A stretch of DNA of 9,503 nucleotides, from the NCBI GenBank assembly GCA_016297495.1, contig JAEDGN010000077.1, positions 1-9,503 of the forward strand. The letters are read 5' to 3'. Within the stretch, counting starts at the first letter, position 1. The number at the start of each line of letters is the position of its first letter. Below, in pieces: positions 1 through 6,985 of this stretch. The DNA comes from Coprococcus sp. (GTDB taxonomy: Bacteria > Bacillota > Clostridia > Lachnospirales > Lachnospiraceae). Position numbers and translations under genes: made by a program. The notes beneath the pieces were generated by a model. It searched no databases. It had not been told where the DNA came from and saw only the letters and a list, made by a program, of their open reading frames with translations.

Positions 1-2078
1 AACGGCATATATGGATGCAGCAGCTTCAATGCCTGAATCAGAACTGTCTTCAATGTCCACAGAGCAGCCGCTTTTGTCTCATCCGCATCACTGTAGAGTC
101 TCGGCTTCACCATCTCAATATACCAGTCACAGAACTCTTCCCAGATGAAATCATAAATCTTGGAAACAGCAATACCTAATTCATATTTATCGAGATTCTC
201 CGTCACATCCTTCGCCACCTGATTGACCTTGGAAAGAATCCATTTATCTGCCTGTGTCAGGTCATCCAGAGTTACATGATCAATGGAGATACCCTTTTCC
301 TCTGCCTGCTCAAAATTCATCAGCATGAATCTGGACGCATTCCATACCTTATTGGCAAAATTACGGCTTGCTTCCACACGCTCCCAGTAGAAACGCATAT
401 CATTGCCCGGCGCATTACCGGTGATCAAAGTCAGACGCAGTGCGTCCGCACCGTATTTATCAATAACCTCCAGCGGATCGATACCATTACCCAGAGATTT
501 GCTCATCTTACGTCCCTGTGAATCTCTCACAAGGCCATGGATCAAAACTGTATGGAACGGAACCTCTCCCATATGCTCAAGTCCTGAGAATACCATTCTT
601 ACTACCCAGAAGAAAATAATATCATAGCCGGTTACCAGCACATCCGTCGGATAGAAATAGTCCAGTTCTTCCGTCTTCTCCGGCCAGCCCAGTGTTGAGA
701 ACGGCCATAAAGCAGAAGAGAACCATGTGTCCAGTGTATCCGGATCCTGAGTGAAATGAGTACAGCCGCACTTCGGACATACCGTCGGCATCTCTTTTGC
801 AACAACGATCTCACCGCATTCATCACAATAGTACGCCGGAATCCTGTGTCCCCACCAGAGCTGTCTGGAGATACACCAGTCACGGATATTCTCAAGCCAA
901 TGCAGATATGTCTTATTAAAACGCTCCGGCACAAACTTCAATTCACCTGTCTTAATAGCTTCAATAGCAGGCTTGGCCAGTTCTTCCATGGCTACAAACC
1001 ACTGAGGCTTGATCATCGGTTCAACGGTGGTCTTGCAGCGGTCATGGGTACCCACATTGTGTTCATGCTCCTCAATCTTAACCAGATAACCCTGAGCCTC
1101 CAGATCAGCAACAATCGCCTTTCTTGCCTCATAACGATCCATACCTTCATATTTACCGCCCCGGGCATTGATGGTGGCATCATCATTCATCACATTGATT
1201 TCCGGCAGATTATGCCGCTTACCTACCTCAAAGTCATTCGGATCATGGGCCGGTGTGATCTTAACAGCACCTGTACCGAATTCTTTATCTACATAGCTGT
1301 CAGCAATAATCGGAATCTCCCTGCCTACCAGCGGAAGAATACAGTTCTTTCCTACCAGATCTGTATAGCGCTCATCATCCGGATGAACAGCAATCGCTGT
1401 ATCACCAAGCAGCGTCTCCGGTCTTGTAGTAGCAATCTGAATATACTGCCCTTCCATACCTGCAATCGGGTAACGGATATGCCAGAAATGTCCGGCCTGA
1501 TCCACATGTTCAACCTCGGCATCGGAAATAGATGTCTTACATACAGGACACCAGTTGATGATTCGGGACCCCTTATAGATATATCCTTTTTCATGAAGCT
1601 TGATGAATACTTCCTCAACGGCCTTGGAACAGCCCTCATCCATGGTAAAGCGTTCTCTGTCCCAGTCAGCGGAGGAGCCCATCTTCTTCAGCTGATTGAT
1701 AATACGTCCGCCGTATTCTTCACGCCATTCCCATGCTCTTTCCAGAAAGCCTTCACGTCCCAGATCTTCCTTATCAATGCCTTCTTCCTTCAGCTTATTG
1801 ATAATCTTGACCTCTGTGGCAATACTTGCATGGTCTGTACCCGGCTGCCACAATGCTTCATAGCCCTGCATTCTCTTGTAACGAATGAGTATATCCTGCA
1901 TGGTATTATCCAGCGCATGGCCCATATGCAGCTGTCCCGTAATATTCGGAGGCGGCATCACGATTGTGAAAGGTTTCTTACTTCTGTCAACTTCTGCATG
2001 GAAATACTTTTTCTCCAGCCATTTGTCATAAATCCTGCCCTCAATTTCCGCAGGATTGTAGTTCTTCTCCATTTCCAT
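1..2078 (-). CDS. valS: Valyl-tRNA synthetase (partial, C-terminal end lies outside the window)
   Basis: Cytoplasmic class I aminoacyl-tRNA synthetase that joins valine to tRNA-Val. My translation of the minus strand is open from the ATG at 2078 to the window edge: 692 codons, where the family usually has about 880. Visible landmarks are the HIGH-type signature HMGH at residues 51-54 (1917-1928), preceded by PPPNITG; CPVC cysteines at 177 and 180; the editing-domain motif AHDPND with H278-D282; CDEC and CPKC cysteines at 418-421 and 434-437, a probable zinc site; and KMSKS at 524-528 (495-509), preceded by GR. The last residues, LHPYMP, match the start of the anticodon-binding region. The start has AGGAG at 2088-2092, nine bases upstream. 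A second in-frame ATG at 2072 is possible but less well spaced. Expression should depend on the T-box leader upstream. No frameshift seen. Confidence 0.97.
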   Translation of the reverse strand, partial: MEMEKNYNPAEIEGRIYDKWLEKKYFHAEVDRSKKPFTIVMPPPNITGQLHMGHALDNTMQDILIRYKRMQGYEALWQPGTDHASIATEVKIINKLKEEGIDKEDLGREGFLERAWEWREEYGGRIINQLKKMGSSADWDRERFTMDEGCSKAVEEVFIKLHEKGYIYKGSRIINWCPVCKTSISDAEVEHVDQAGHFWHIRYPIAGMEGQYIQIATTRPETLLGDTAIAVHPDDERYTDLVGKNCILPLVGREIPIIADSYVDKEFGTGAVKITPAHDPNDFEVGKRHNLPEINVMNDDATINARGGKYEGMDRYEARKAIVADLEAQGYLVKIEEHEHNVGTHDRCKTTVEPMIKPQWFVAMEELAKPAIEAIKTGELKFVPERFNKTYLHWLENIRDWCISRQLWWGHRIPAYYCDECGEIVVAKEMPTVCPKCGCTHFTQDPDTLDTWFSSALWPFSTLGWPEKTEELDYFYPTDVLVTGYDIIFFWVVRMVFSGLEHMGEVPFHTVLIHGLVRDSQGRKMSKSLGNGIDPLEVIDKYGADALRLTLITGNAPGNDMRFYWERVEASRNFANKVWNASRFMLMNFEQAEEKGISIDHVTLDDLTQADKWILSKVNQVAKDVTENLDKYELGIAVSKIYDFIWEEFCDWYIEMVKPRLYSDADETKAAALWTLKTVLIQALKLLHPYMP

Positions 2079-2128
2079 TGTATCAATCTCCTGTCCTTTT
2101 TTATTCAAAATCAAGTGCACATTACACT

Positions 2129-2163
2129 AAAAAGAGCTCTCGCCCTCAAAAGGGCGAAAGCTC
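2129..2163 (-). terminator. T-box intrinsic terminator upstream of valS
   Basis: In the minus-strand RNA, GAGCTTTCGCCCT pairs with AGGGCGAGAGCTC around a four-base TTTG loop: 13 pairs with one G-U. It is followed by five U residues (2129-2133). The start of the 5' arm overlaps the end of the T-box sequence, so forming the antiterminator would disrupt this hairpin. This is the expected off-state of the valS riboswitch. Confidence 0.93.
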
Positions 2164-2384
2164 GCGGTACCACCTTTATTCGCACAGTCTGTCTGTTTTT
2201 AATTCATGCATCCTGTGCCTTTAAAGCCTTTAACGGAGCAACCCGTCATGACCTACTGCAATCTTTGGCCATGCCGTTCAAAAGCTACCTTCGATGCACA
2301 TTGCTCTGACCGGTCTTTCAGCCGCTGAACCGGTCTCTCTGCAGAGATCTGCATCTACTCCTCTTTCTCATCACATTTGCTATA
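2129..2384 (-). ncRNA. T-box riboswitch, probable valine-specific leader of valS
   Basis: Leader RNA that senses uncharged tRNA and controls premature termination before valS. The minus strand carries the T-box sequence AAGGTGGTACCGCG at 2163-2176, one base from the usual AGGGTGGNACCGCG. Its TGGT bulge would pair with a tRNA ending in ACCA, as expected for tRNA-Val. Further upstream are an AGAGAG stretch near 2336-2341, a GACCGG...CCGGTC stem, and an ACGGG...CCGTTA element typical of the middle stem of such leaders. The probable specifier is GTA at 2286-2288, in the context GAAGGTAGC, which is a valine codon and fits the downstream gene. The 5' end is inferred from the promoter at 2391-2419. 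The call as a T-box is firm; the exact specifier is a reading by eye, not from a folded model. Confidence 0.93.
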
Positions 2385-2390
2385 TTGTCT

Positions 2391-2419
2391 ATATTATAAT
2401 TACGGCAGAAATTTGTCAA
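2391..2419 (-). promoter_or_regulatory. Sigma-A-type promoter of the T-box/valS unit
   Basis: A perfect -35 box TTGACA (2414-2419) is followed after 17 bases by TAATAT (2391-2396). An overlapping TATAAT at 2393-2398 gives a 15-base spacer. Transcription would begin near 2384, giving a leader of about 300 bases before the valS start codon, a normal length for a T-box leader. Confidence 0.75.
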
Positions 2420-2457
2420 CCCCAATCGATGAATTCTCTCCTCCTTATTCTCTCAGG

Positions 2458-2484
2458 CATATTTTGAAAATATTTCAATATACA
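2458..2484. repeat. AT-rich imperfect inverted repeat between frlR and valS
   Basis: The core TTGAAA-ATA-TTTCAA (2464-2478) is perfect, and the pairing extends outward past one mismatch. It sits 18 bases beyond the frlR stop codon. There is no U-tract on either strand, so I do not call it a terminator. It could be a weak 3'-end hairpin of the frlR message or a protein-binding dyad. Confidence 0.35.
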
Positions 2485-2502
2485 GGCAAACCTTATCAAG
2501 AC

Positions 2503-3276
2503 TTACACCCGCCAGCTCAGTCCGCTCTGATTGATTTCATCATCATCACCGCTGCTTGACAGAACATAGTAAGTATTCTCACCCTTCATAATAGAAATGG
2601 AAATATTCTGCGGTACCTGATTGCTGTCATAGGTAATCTTAAATAAATCAAACATTGGATCGCCAAGCTTACAACCCAGATAGTTACTCATCTCCCTGTT
2701 GGCCTTCTGTACCTTCAACACTTTATAATACCGCTCCAGTTTCACACCATATTCCTGCCGGATCAGCCGAAATAATGCCACATCTCCCTCCAGCCTGTCA
2801 TAAATTCCCGGAAAGCGCTTTACCGGAAGATAACTCGTATCAATCATCATCGGCATCTCATCCACGAACATCAGTCTTTTCAGATACACCACATCATCCG
2901 TCGAATCAATAGCCAGGTCTCTGGCATAGGCAGGCTTCGGCTTAATAATCATCTTTTCAAGAATCTCTGCCCGTGCCTTACGTCCTGATAATTCCATATA
3001 TTCATGAACACCTACCCCTGCCGAATTGTCCAGCCTCCGATAATCCGCCTTTTCCAGCACGAAGGTTCCTTTCCCTTGTTGCCGTACAAGTATCCCCTCG
3101 TCGCACAGTTCTTTTACAGCACGCCGCACGGTTATCCTGCTGACCTTATATTTTTCCCCCAGTTCCGGCTCACTCGGCATACGTTCTCCCGGCCGGTATT
3201 CCTTCTTCTGCATGGCCTCTTTCAGGGCTGTCTTTAATTGTTCATACAATGGAACCGAACTATTTGTATCCAACAT
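2503..3276 (-). CDS. frlR: GntR-family (HutC subfamily) transcriptional regulator, probable FrlR
   Basis: DNA-binding regulator of 257 residues. Residues about 8-73 form the GntR winged helix-turn-helix: PLYEQLK at the start, then PGERMPSE, VSRITVRRAVKEL as recognition helix, and a QQGKGTFV wing. Residues about 90-240 look like the UTRA effector domain, which in this subfamily binds small sugars, sugar phosphates or similar ligands. FrlR of B. subtilis belongs to this family and represses the fructosamine genes; here the name rests on that family plus the adjacent frlBONMD cluster. Start: ATG with AGGTG at 3284-3288, seven bases upstream and overlapping the PHP stop codon. The 10-base gap to the PHP gene implies one message with it. 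Effector and operators are not shown by the sequence. The polar C-terminal tail (about 240-257, SSGDDDE) is probably disordered. Confidence 0.85.
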   Translation of the reverse strand: MLDTNSSVPLYEQLKTALKEAMQKKEYRPGERMPSEPELGEKYKVSRITVRRAVKELCDEGILVRQQGKGTFVLEKADYRRLDNSAGVGVHEYMELSGRKARAEILEKMIIKPKPAYARDLAIDSTDDVVYLKRLMFVDEMPMMIDTSYLPVKRFPGIYDRLEGDVALFRLIRQEYGVKLERYYKVLKVQKANREMSNYLGCKLGDPMFDLFKITYDSNQVPQNISISIMKGENTYYVLSSSGDDDEINQSGLSWRV

Positions 3277-3286
3277 ACTCTTTCAC

Positions 3287-4093
3287 CTACTCTATTATTT
3301 TCCGTAATTCCTTTCTTTGCCTAAAACAGCTGATTTCCGTAAACCCAGCCATTCCGAGTATCCGCTCAGCCTCAGCAAAATCTGCCGCTACATCCTGTCT
3401 GCAATGGGCATCCGAACCAACTGTAATCACACGTCCGCCCATTTCCCGATACCATTTCAGAATCTGCCCGGATGGGAACGTCTCCCGAACCGCCTGACGC
3501 AGCCCGGACGTATTCAATTCCAACCCTTTTCCTCTTCGCACCAGCGTCCATAAAATCTCTCTTGTCAGTTCTTCCTCTTCTTCCGCTCTGATGACAAACC
3601 CCTGTCCTGCCGCATACCGTTTGATGAGGTCCAGATGTCCCAGACAGTCAAAATCTCCGCACATTGCGATTTCCAGAACACCTTCCAGATATCTCCGGCA
3701 CAGCGCTTTCCTGTCTTCATCGGCATAATGCAGAAGACTGAGATCCACATTATCCAGCTTATGATTGGAAGCAATGACAAAATCAAAAGGATACGTCTCT
3801 GTCACACGGGCAGCCTCCTCCGGCTGCAGTTGCCATTGTCCCAATTCAATGCCAAATCCCACATACAACTGTCCTTGGAACAGTTCACGGCAGCACTCTA
3901 CAGACTCAAGGCATTGATTCAGATATTCCGGACGCCAGGCCGGGCGTGGAAAATCCTCTGTGAACATTTCATAATGATCCGTCACCATAATCTCCGTAAG
4001 ACCCAAAGAGATGGCTGAACGGCAGACAGCCTCCAGAGGTTCACGGCTGTCCGGAGAATTCAAACAATGAACATGATAATCCTGCTTCAACAT
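3287..4093 (-). CDS. PHP-domain phosphoesterase, histidinol-phosphatase (HisJ/HisK) family
   Basis: Metal-dependent phosphoesterase of 268 residues, the usual length for the PHP-type histidinol phosphatases. Metal-ligand motifs appear in the family order: DYHVH (H7, H9), TDH (D39, H40), GIEL (E83), SNHKLD (H111), GHLDLIKRY (H153, D155) and GSDAH (D228, H230), so it should be catalytically intact. Family members hydrolyse histidinol phosphate to histidinol. However, no other histidine-biosynthesis gene is in the window, and the gene shares a message with the GntR regulator next to the frl operon. Its substrate may therefore be a sugar phosphate or phosphorylated fructosamine; that is inference from context. 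Start: ATG with AAGGAG at 4101-4106, seven bases upstream, about 22 bases after the predicted transcription start. It could equally be an unlinked histidine gene. Confidence 0.85.
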   Translation of the reverse strand: MLKQDYHVHCLNSPDSREPLEAVCRSAISLGLTEIMVTDHYEMFTEDFPRPAWRPEYLNQCLESVECCRELFQGQLYVGFGIELGQWQLQPEEAARVTETYPFDFVIASNHKLDNVDLSLLHYADEDRKALCRRYLEGVLEIAMCGDFDCLGHLDLIKRYAAGQGFVIRAEEEEELTREILWTLVRRGKGLELNTSGLRQAVRETFPSGQILKWYREMGGRVITVGSDAHCRQDVAADFAEAERILGMAGFTEISCFRQRKELRKIIE

Positions 4094-4105
4094 ATTGATA
4101 CTCCT

Positions 4106-4120
4106 TATAGCACTTATATT
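4106..4120 (-). promoter_or_regulatory. Candidate weak FrlR operator at the PHP-frlR start site
   Basis: Plus-strand TATAGCACTTATATT lies across the predicted transcription start and shares TATA plus TTATATT with the palindrome at the frlB promoter. The dyad is imperfect and the bases are AT-rich, so chance similarity is quite possible. If real it would give autoregulation. Confidence 0.25.
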
Positions 4121-4121
4121 G

Positions 4122-4150
4122 ATTATATGTTAATTTCCCCTGTTCAGCAA
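4122..4150 (-). promoter_or_regulatory. Promoter of the PHP-frlR unit
   Basis: TTGCTG (4145-4150), a 17-base spacer, and a perfect TATAAT (4122-4127). It follows directly after the frlD terminator and predicts a transcript starting near 4115 with a short leader. This separates regulator and phosphatase from the transport operon. Confidence 0.75.
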
Positions 4151-4162
4151 TAATTACGACAG

Positions 4163-4202
4163 AAAAAAGGCGCACCACCAAGTCATTGCTTTGCGGCACG
4201 CC
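4163..4202 (-). terminator. Rho-independent terminator of the frlBONMD operon
   Basis: Thirteen bases after the frlD stop codon, GGCGTGCCGC pairs with GTGGTGCGCC (10 pairs, three of them G-U). An inner AAG/CTT pairing can extend the stem. Six U residues follow (4163-4168). It ends the transport operon before the PHP-frlR promoter. Confidence 0.85.
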
Positions 4203-4215
4203 ATCTCTGTCTGTG

Positions 4216-5037
4216 TCATTTCTGTTCATCCGGATGAGGATGTCCGAAGCCGCCGCGAATCGTACAGGTCAACGCCGAACGTTCAGCCGCATAATCAAGG
4301 GCTTCCTCCATAGATTTGCCATCACCATAGGCCGTCAGAAAACCGGCGATAAAGCTGTCTCCCGCTCCCATGGTATCCACAGCAGCAACTTTCTTAATTC
4401 CCTGCCGGTAAATCTTTTCTCCGTCATAGAAAACTGCTCCGTCGGCGCCGCGGGTAACGCCAACCACCCGGGTTCCCAGTTCATGCACATGCTCCATCAG
4501 ACTGATGCACTCCTCTTCCGTCATATCGGAACCAGAGAAAAAAGCAAAGGTCAGATACGGACAGGTGCGCTGCAGATAAGTCTCCTCCCGCCTGTCTGAA
4601 AAGTCAAAGGACACCTGGCAGAGCTTCTGAAGCTGAGGCAGCTCATATTCCAGATTGGAATAACAGCTTGTATGGCAGATATCATAGCACTTAATGACCT
4701 CCATATCTTCCTCCACAATTTTGATAGCAAACAGATGCTGACACGAATCTCTTGGTCCCCGCCCAAACACTCTGTCTCCATCCCTCAGAAATACTCTTGG
4801 CTGTGCTGTCGGTGCATAAACCTTTCTCGAACGGTCACAGGTCACGCCCTCCTCTGCCAGGCATTCCCTGATATAATCCGCCCTGTCATCATCTCCGAAT
4901 ACGCCGATATAATTCACCTTTTCGGCGCCGCATTTTTTGCAGTTTACTGCCACGTTCACCGCATTTCCTCCAGGAAAATAAACTCCCTCGTCCACATAAC
5001 AGTCGGTCACGTTATCCCCGATTGCAATCAATTTCAT
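4216..5037 (-). CDS. frlD: Fructosamine (fructoselysine) 6-kinase, PfkB family
   Basis: Cytoplasmic PfkB-type kinase of 273 residues that would phosphorylate the imported Amadori compound on sugar carbon 6 using ATP. The N-terminal IGDN..D.Y and GGNAVNVAV (residues 23-31) form the substrate side. DDD, TAQ, DRVFG and FDFSD follow in the same order as in E. coli FrlD as I recall it. The C-terminal DTMGAGDSFIAGFL holds the GAGD anion hole, with D227 as catalytic base. I chose ATG at 5037: AGGCGG (5046-5051) is eight bases upstream and the E. coli protein also begins MK.L..IGDN. A GTG at 5046 in the same frame overlaps that ribosome binding site and is probably not the start. Last gene of the operon, directly before a strong terminator. 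The exact fructosamine (lysine, asparagine or other amino acid) cannot be read from the sequence. Confidence 0.88.
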   Translation of the reverse strand: MKLIAIGDNVTDCYVDEGVYFPGGNAVNVAVNCKKCGAEKVNYIGVFGDDDRADYIRECLAEEGVTCDRSRKVYAPTAQPRVFLRDGDRVFGRGPRDSCQHLFAIKIVEEDMEVIKCYDICHTSCYSNLEYELPQLQKLCQVSFDFSDRREETYLQRTCPYLTFAFFSGSDMTEEECISLMEHVHELGTRVVGVTRGADGAVFYDGEKIYRQGIKKVAAVDTMGAGDSFIAGFLTAYGDGKSMEEALDYAAERSALTCTIRGGFGHPHPDEQK

Positions 5038-5082
5038 TGTACACACCGCCTCATCTATGTATTACTCTATTTTCCTATTTTA

Positions 5083-5133
5083 TCATTTCTTTTTGATAAT
5101 ATCCACAACCTCCTGCCGCTTCCCGGACATCAT
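5083..5133 (-). CDS. Possible 16-residue coupled small ORF between frlM and frlD
   Basis: The frlM stop codon TGA overlaps an ATG (ATGA), which opens a short frame reading MMSGKRQEVVDIIKKK and then stops with TGA. AAGGG lies just upstream but only one or two bases from the first ATG, better placed for the second ATG. The peptide is basic at its end and has no recognisable family. Overlap at a stop codon is common by chance, so this is a candidate only. Confidence 0.25.
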   Translation of the reverse strand: MMSGKRQEVVDIIKKK

Positions 5134-5990
5134 CCCTTGACTGCGCCGGCTGTCATGCCGCGCACAAAACTTTTCTGCATGAGCAGGAACAGAATAAGGA
5201 TCGGCACACAGGAAATAACCATACCTGCCATTACAACACCCCAGTCTGTCATCAGACCATCCCTGAAAACCATCAAGCCGACAGGAATTGTTCGAAGCTT
5301 GGAGCTGTCAACAAATATTGTGGCAAACATAAATTCATTCCACGCATAGTAGATCGTCATAATCGTCACCGTCGAAAGAATCGGCTTGGACAATGGAAGA
5401 TAAATATGTGAATAGATTTGGAACATGGACGCTCCGTCAATAATGGCCGCCTCCTCCAGTTCCTTTGAAATACCCATAAAGAAAGCCCGCAGCATCATGA
5501 TAGATATCGGCAGCCGGAAGGCAATATATGGCAGGATCATAGCCCACAGCGTATTCTTCAGTCCCAGTGCTTTCAATATCATGAACAGCGGCAATACACA
5601 TACCTGCGGTGCCAACAGCAAACCGCAGAGGCAAATCATGAAAATCACATTACCGAGCTTTCCTTTGATCTGACACACGCCAAAGGCCGCAAAGGAAGCA
5701 ATAAATACAACGCCGATAAGAGTCGCTGCCGTTACAATAAGACTGTTAACAAAATACTGGGAAATACCCTTGTTCCAGGCATTGATATAATTCTCCACAT
5801 GCCATACCCCAGGCAATCCCCATACGTCAGTGTAAATGCTCGTATAATCCTTAAAGGAAGACATCAGAATCCAGAACATCGGATACAAAATCAAAATTGC
5901 CAGAATTACCAGAATAATAAAAACAATTACTTCGCCGGGACCGTATTTCCTGCGTCCCTTTACCTTTTTTACTTCTGCTTTTTCTTCCAT
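5130..5990 (-). CDS. frlM: ABC transporter permease, CUT1 family (MalG/FrlM type)
   Basis: Inner-membrane subunit of 286 residues of the fructosamine importer. A basic cytoplasmic N-terminus (residues 1-17) leads into hydrophobic segments at about 20-45, 80-105, 113-140, 147-167, 205-225 and 252-271, the six helices usual for MalG-like permeases. The cytoplasmic EAA loop reads EEAAIIDGAS (E180, D185, G186), followed by PLSKP; this is where the ATPase subunit docks. The start codon overlaps the frlN stop codon by one base (TGATG), with AAGGAGG a few bases upstream inside frlN, so the two permeases are translationally coupled. The gene name comes from its position as second permease after frlN and before frlD; by sequence alone it is a general CUT1 permease. 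Confidence 0.85.
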   Translation of the reverse strand: MEEKAEVKKVKGRRKYGPGEVIVFIILVILAILILYPMFWILMSSFKDYTSIYTDVWGLPGVWHVENYINAWNKGISQYFVNSLIVTAATLIGVVFIASFAAFGVCQIKGKLGNVIFMICLCGLLLAPQVCVLPLFMILKALGLKNTLWAMILPYIAFRLPISIMMLRAFFMGISKELEEAAIIDGASMFQIYSHIYLPLSKPILSTVTIMTIYYAWNEFMFATIFVDSSKLRTIPVGLMVFRDGLMTDWGVVMAGMVISCVPILILFLLMQKSFVRGMTAGAVKG

Positions 5991-6874
5991 CAGCGATCCT
6001 CCTTTTCTGTTCCAATGGTCATAAACTGCACGGAGGACAAAATAGCCGTTATGACAAATATCAGCATTGCTATAGCCGATGCATAACCCATGTTGTTCTT
6101 AACAAATCCGGTCTGATACATATACAGAGCCAATACCTCTGTCGCCGTACCCGGGCCGCCGCCTGTCAAAATATATGGTTCGTTAAATACGGTAAATGCC
6201 CCCACCACCGTCAGCACCATTGTCACGAACATCATCTGTCTGACCTGCGGAACCGTAATTGAGAAGAATCGCTGAATCTTGCCTGCGCCGTCCACCTCCG
6301 CAGCCTCGTAAAGTTCATGCGGAATCTTCTGAATAGCAACAATAAACAGCATGGTTACATAACCGAAGCTCTGCCACTGGGATACAGCAATGATAGCATA
6401 CATAGCTGTCTTCTTGCTTCCCAGCCACACTTTCGTCAGGCTATCCAGACCGACAGTGCTTAAAAAGCTGTTCAGCAACCCCATCTGCGGATTATAAATA
6501 AATTCAAATAACAAACATACAACTGTCATTGATAAAATTGTCGGAATAAAATAGATGGTTCTGAATATTGGCGCAGATTTTCTGAAAGCTACATCTTCCA
6601 GCACCGCCGCCAGCACCAGTCCGCCGCCCACCTGAAAAATAATGGATATAATAGCATAAAGAATATTATTTTTCAGACAGATTAAAATCGTCTTGTCCGT
6701 AAATAACTGCTTGTAATTCGCCAATCCCATCCATTCCTTCGTCGTCGATGAAAGTCCAAATGAATGAAGACTATTAAAGATATTACTTAACAATGGCACA
6801 TACACAAAAACTGCCAGTACAACGAGGGCCGGAACGACAAAAAGAAATGCCTGTATCCTTCTCTTTTTATTCAA
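5990..6874 (-). CDS. frlN: ABC transporter permease, CUT1 family (MalF/FrlN type)
   Basis: Inner-membrane subunit of 294 residues of the same importer. Hydrophobic segments lie at about 9-29, 70-92, 104-126, 157-181, 212-232 and 263-284. The EAA loop reads YEAAEVDGAGKIQRF (E190, D195, G196), which would contact the ATPase. NEPYILTGGGP, in the following periplasmic-side stretch, is typical of the MalF-like partner. The start is TTG at 6874: an in-frame TGA lies nine bases upstream, no ATG follows nearby, and AATGAGATGATT (6879-6890) matches 9 of 12 bases of the ideal ribosome binding site AAGGAGGTGATC. It pairs with frlM (one-base overlap) to form the channel. A hairpin separates it from frlO. 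Confidence 0.87.
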   Translation of the reverse strand: MNKKRRIQAFLFVVPALVVLAVFVYVPLLSNIFNSLHSFGLSSTTKEWMGLANYKQLFTDKTILICLKNNILYAIISIIFQVGGGLVLAAVLEDVAFRKSAPIFRTIYFIPTILSMTVVCLLFEFIYNPQMGLLNSFLSTVGLDSLTKVWLGSKKTAMYAIIAVSQWQSFGYVTMLFIVAIQKIPHELYEAAEVDGAGKIQRFFSITVPQVRQMMFVTMVLTVVGAFTVFNEPYILTGGGPGTATEVLALYMYQTGFVKNNMGYASAIAMLIFVITAILSSVQFMTIGTEKEDR

Positions 6875-6893
6875 TATTAATCATCTCATTTCT

Positions 6894-6932
6894 AAAACAG
6901 CCAGGATAAGGTCAAAGGCCTCACCCCGGCTG
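6894..6932 (-). terminator. Hairpin between frlO and frlN (partial terminator or mRNA 3'-end stabiliser)
   Basis: In the minus-strand RNA, CAGCCGGGGTGAGG pairs with CCTTATCCTGGCTG: 14 consecutive pairs including three G-U, loop CCTTTGA, followed by four U residues. The short U-tract suggests incomplete termination or protection of the upstream message. Either would give more binding protein than permease. Confidence 0.6.
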
Positions 6933-6985
6933 GAACCACCAGACAAAACACGCTGATGCGGGTTTCGCTGCATTTCACGCATATA

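Noticed and set aside
1352..1639. Minus-strand open frame inside valS in another frame
   Set aside because: It overlaps the continuous valS frame containing the CPVC site; an out-of-frame shadow.
756..2309. Long plus-strand open frame of 517 codons
   Set aside because: It lies antisense to valS and the T-box leader, whose motifs are unmistakable on the minus strand; its translation shows no domain logic.
3635..4018. Plus-strand open frame of 127 codons
   Set aside because: Antisense to the PHP phosphoesterase, whose metal-ligand motifs define the real frame.
4041..4229. Minus-strand open frame of 62 codons spanning frlD-PHP gap
   Set aside because: It runs through the frlD terminator and the PHP promoter and has no ribosome binding site of note.
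5038..5046. GTG at 5046 as frlD start
   Set aside because: It overlaps the AGGCGG ribosome binding site that is correctly spaced for the ATG at 5037.
4672..5349. Plus-strand open frame of 225 codons
   Set aside because: Antisense to frlD and the end of frlM, crossing their intergenic gap; no recognisable protein features.
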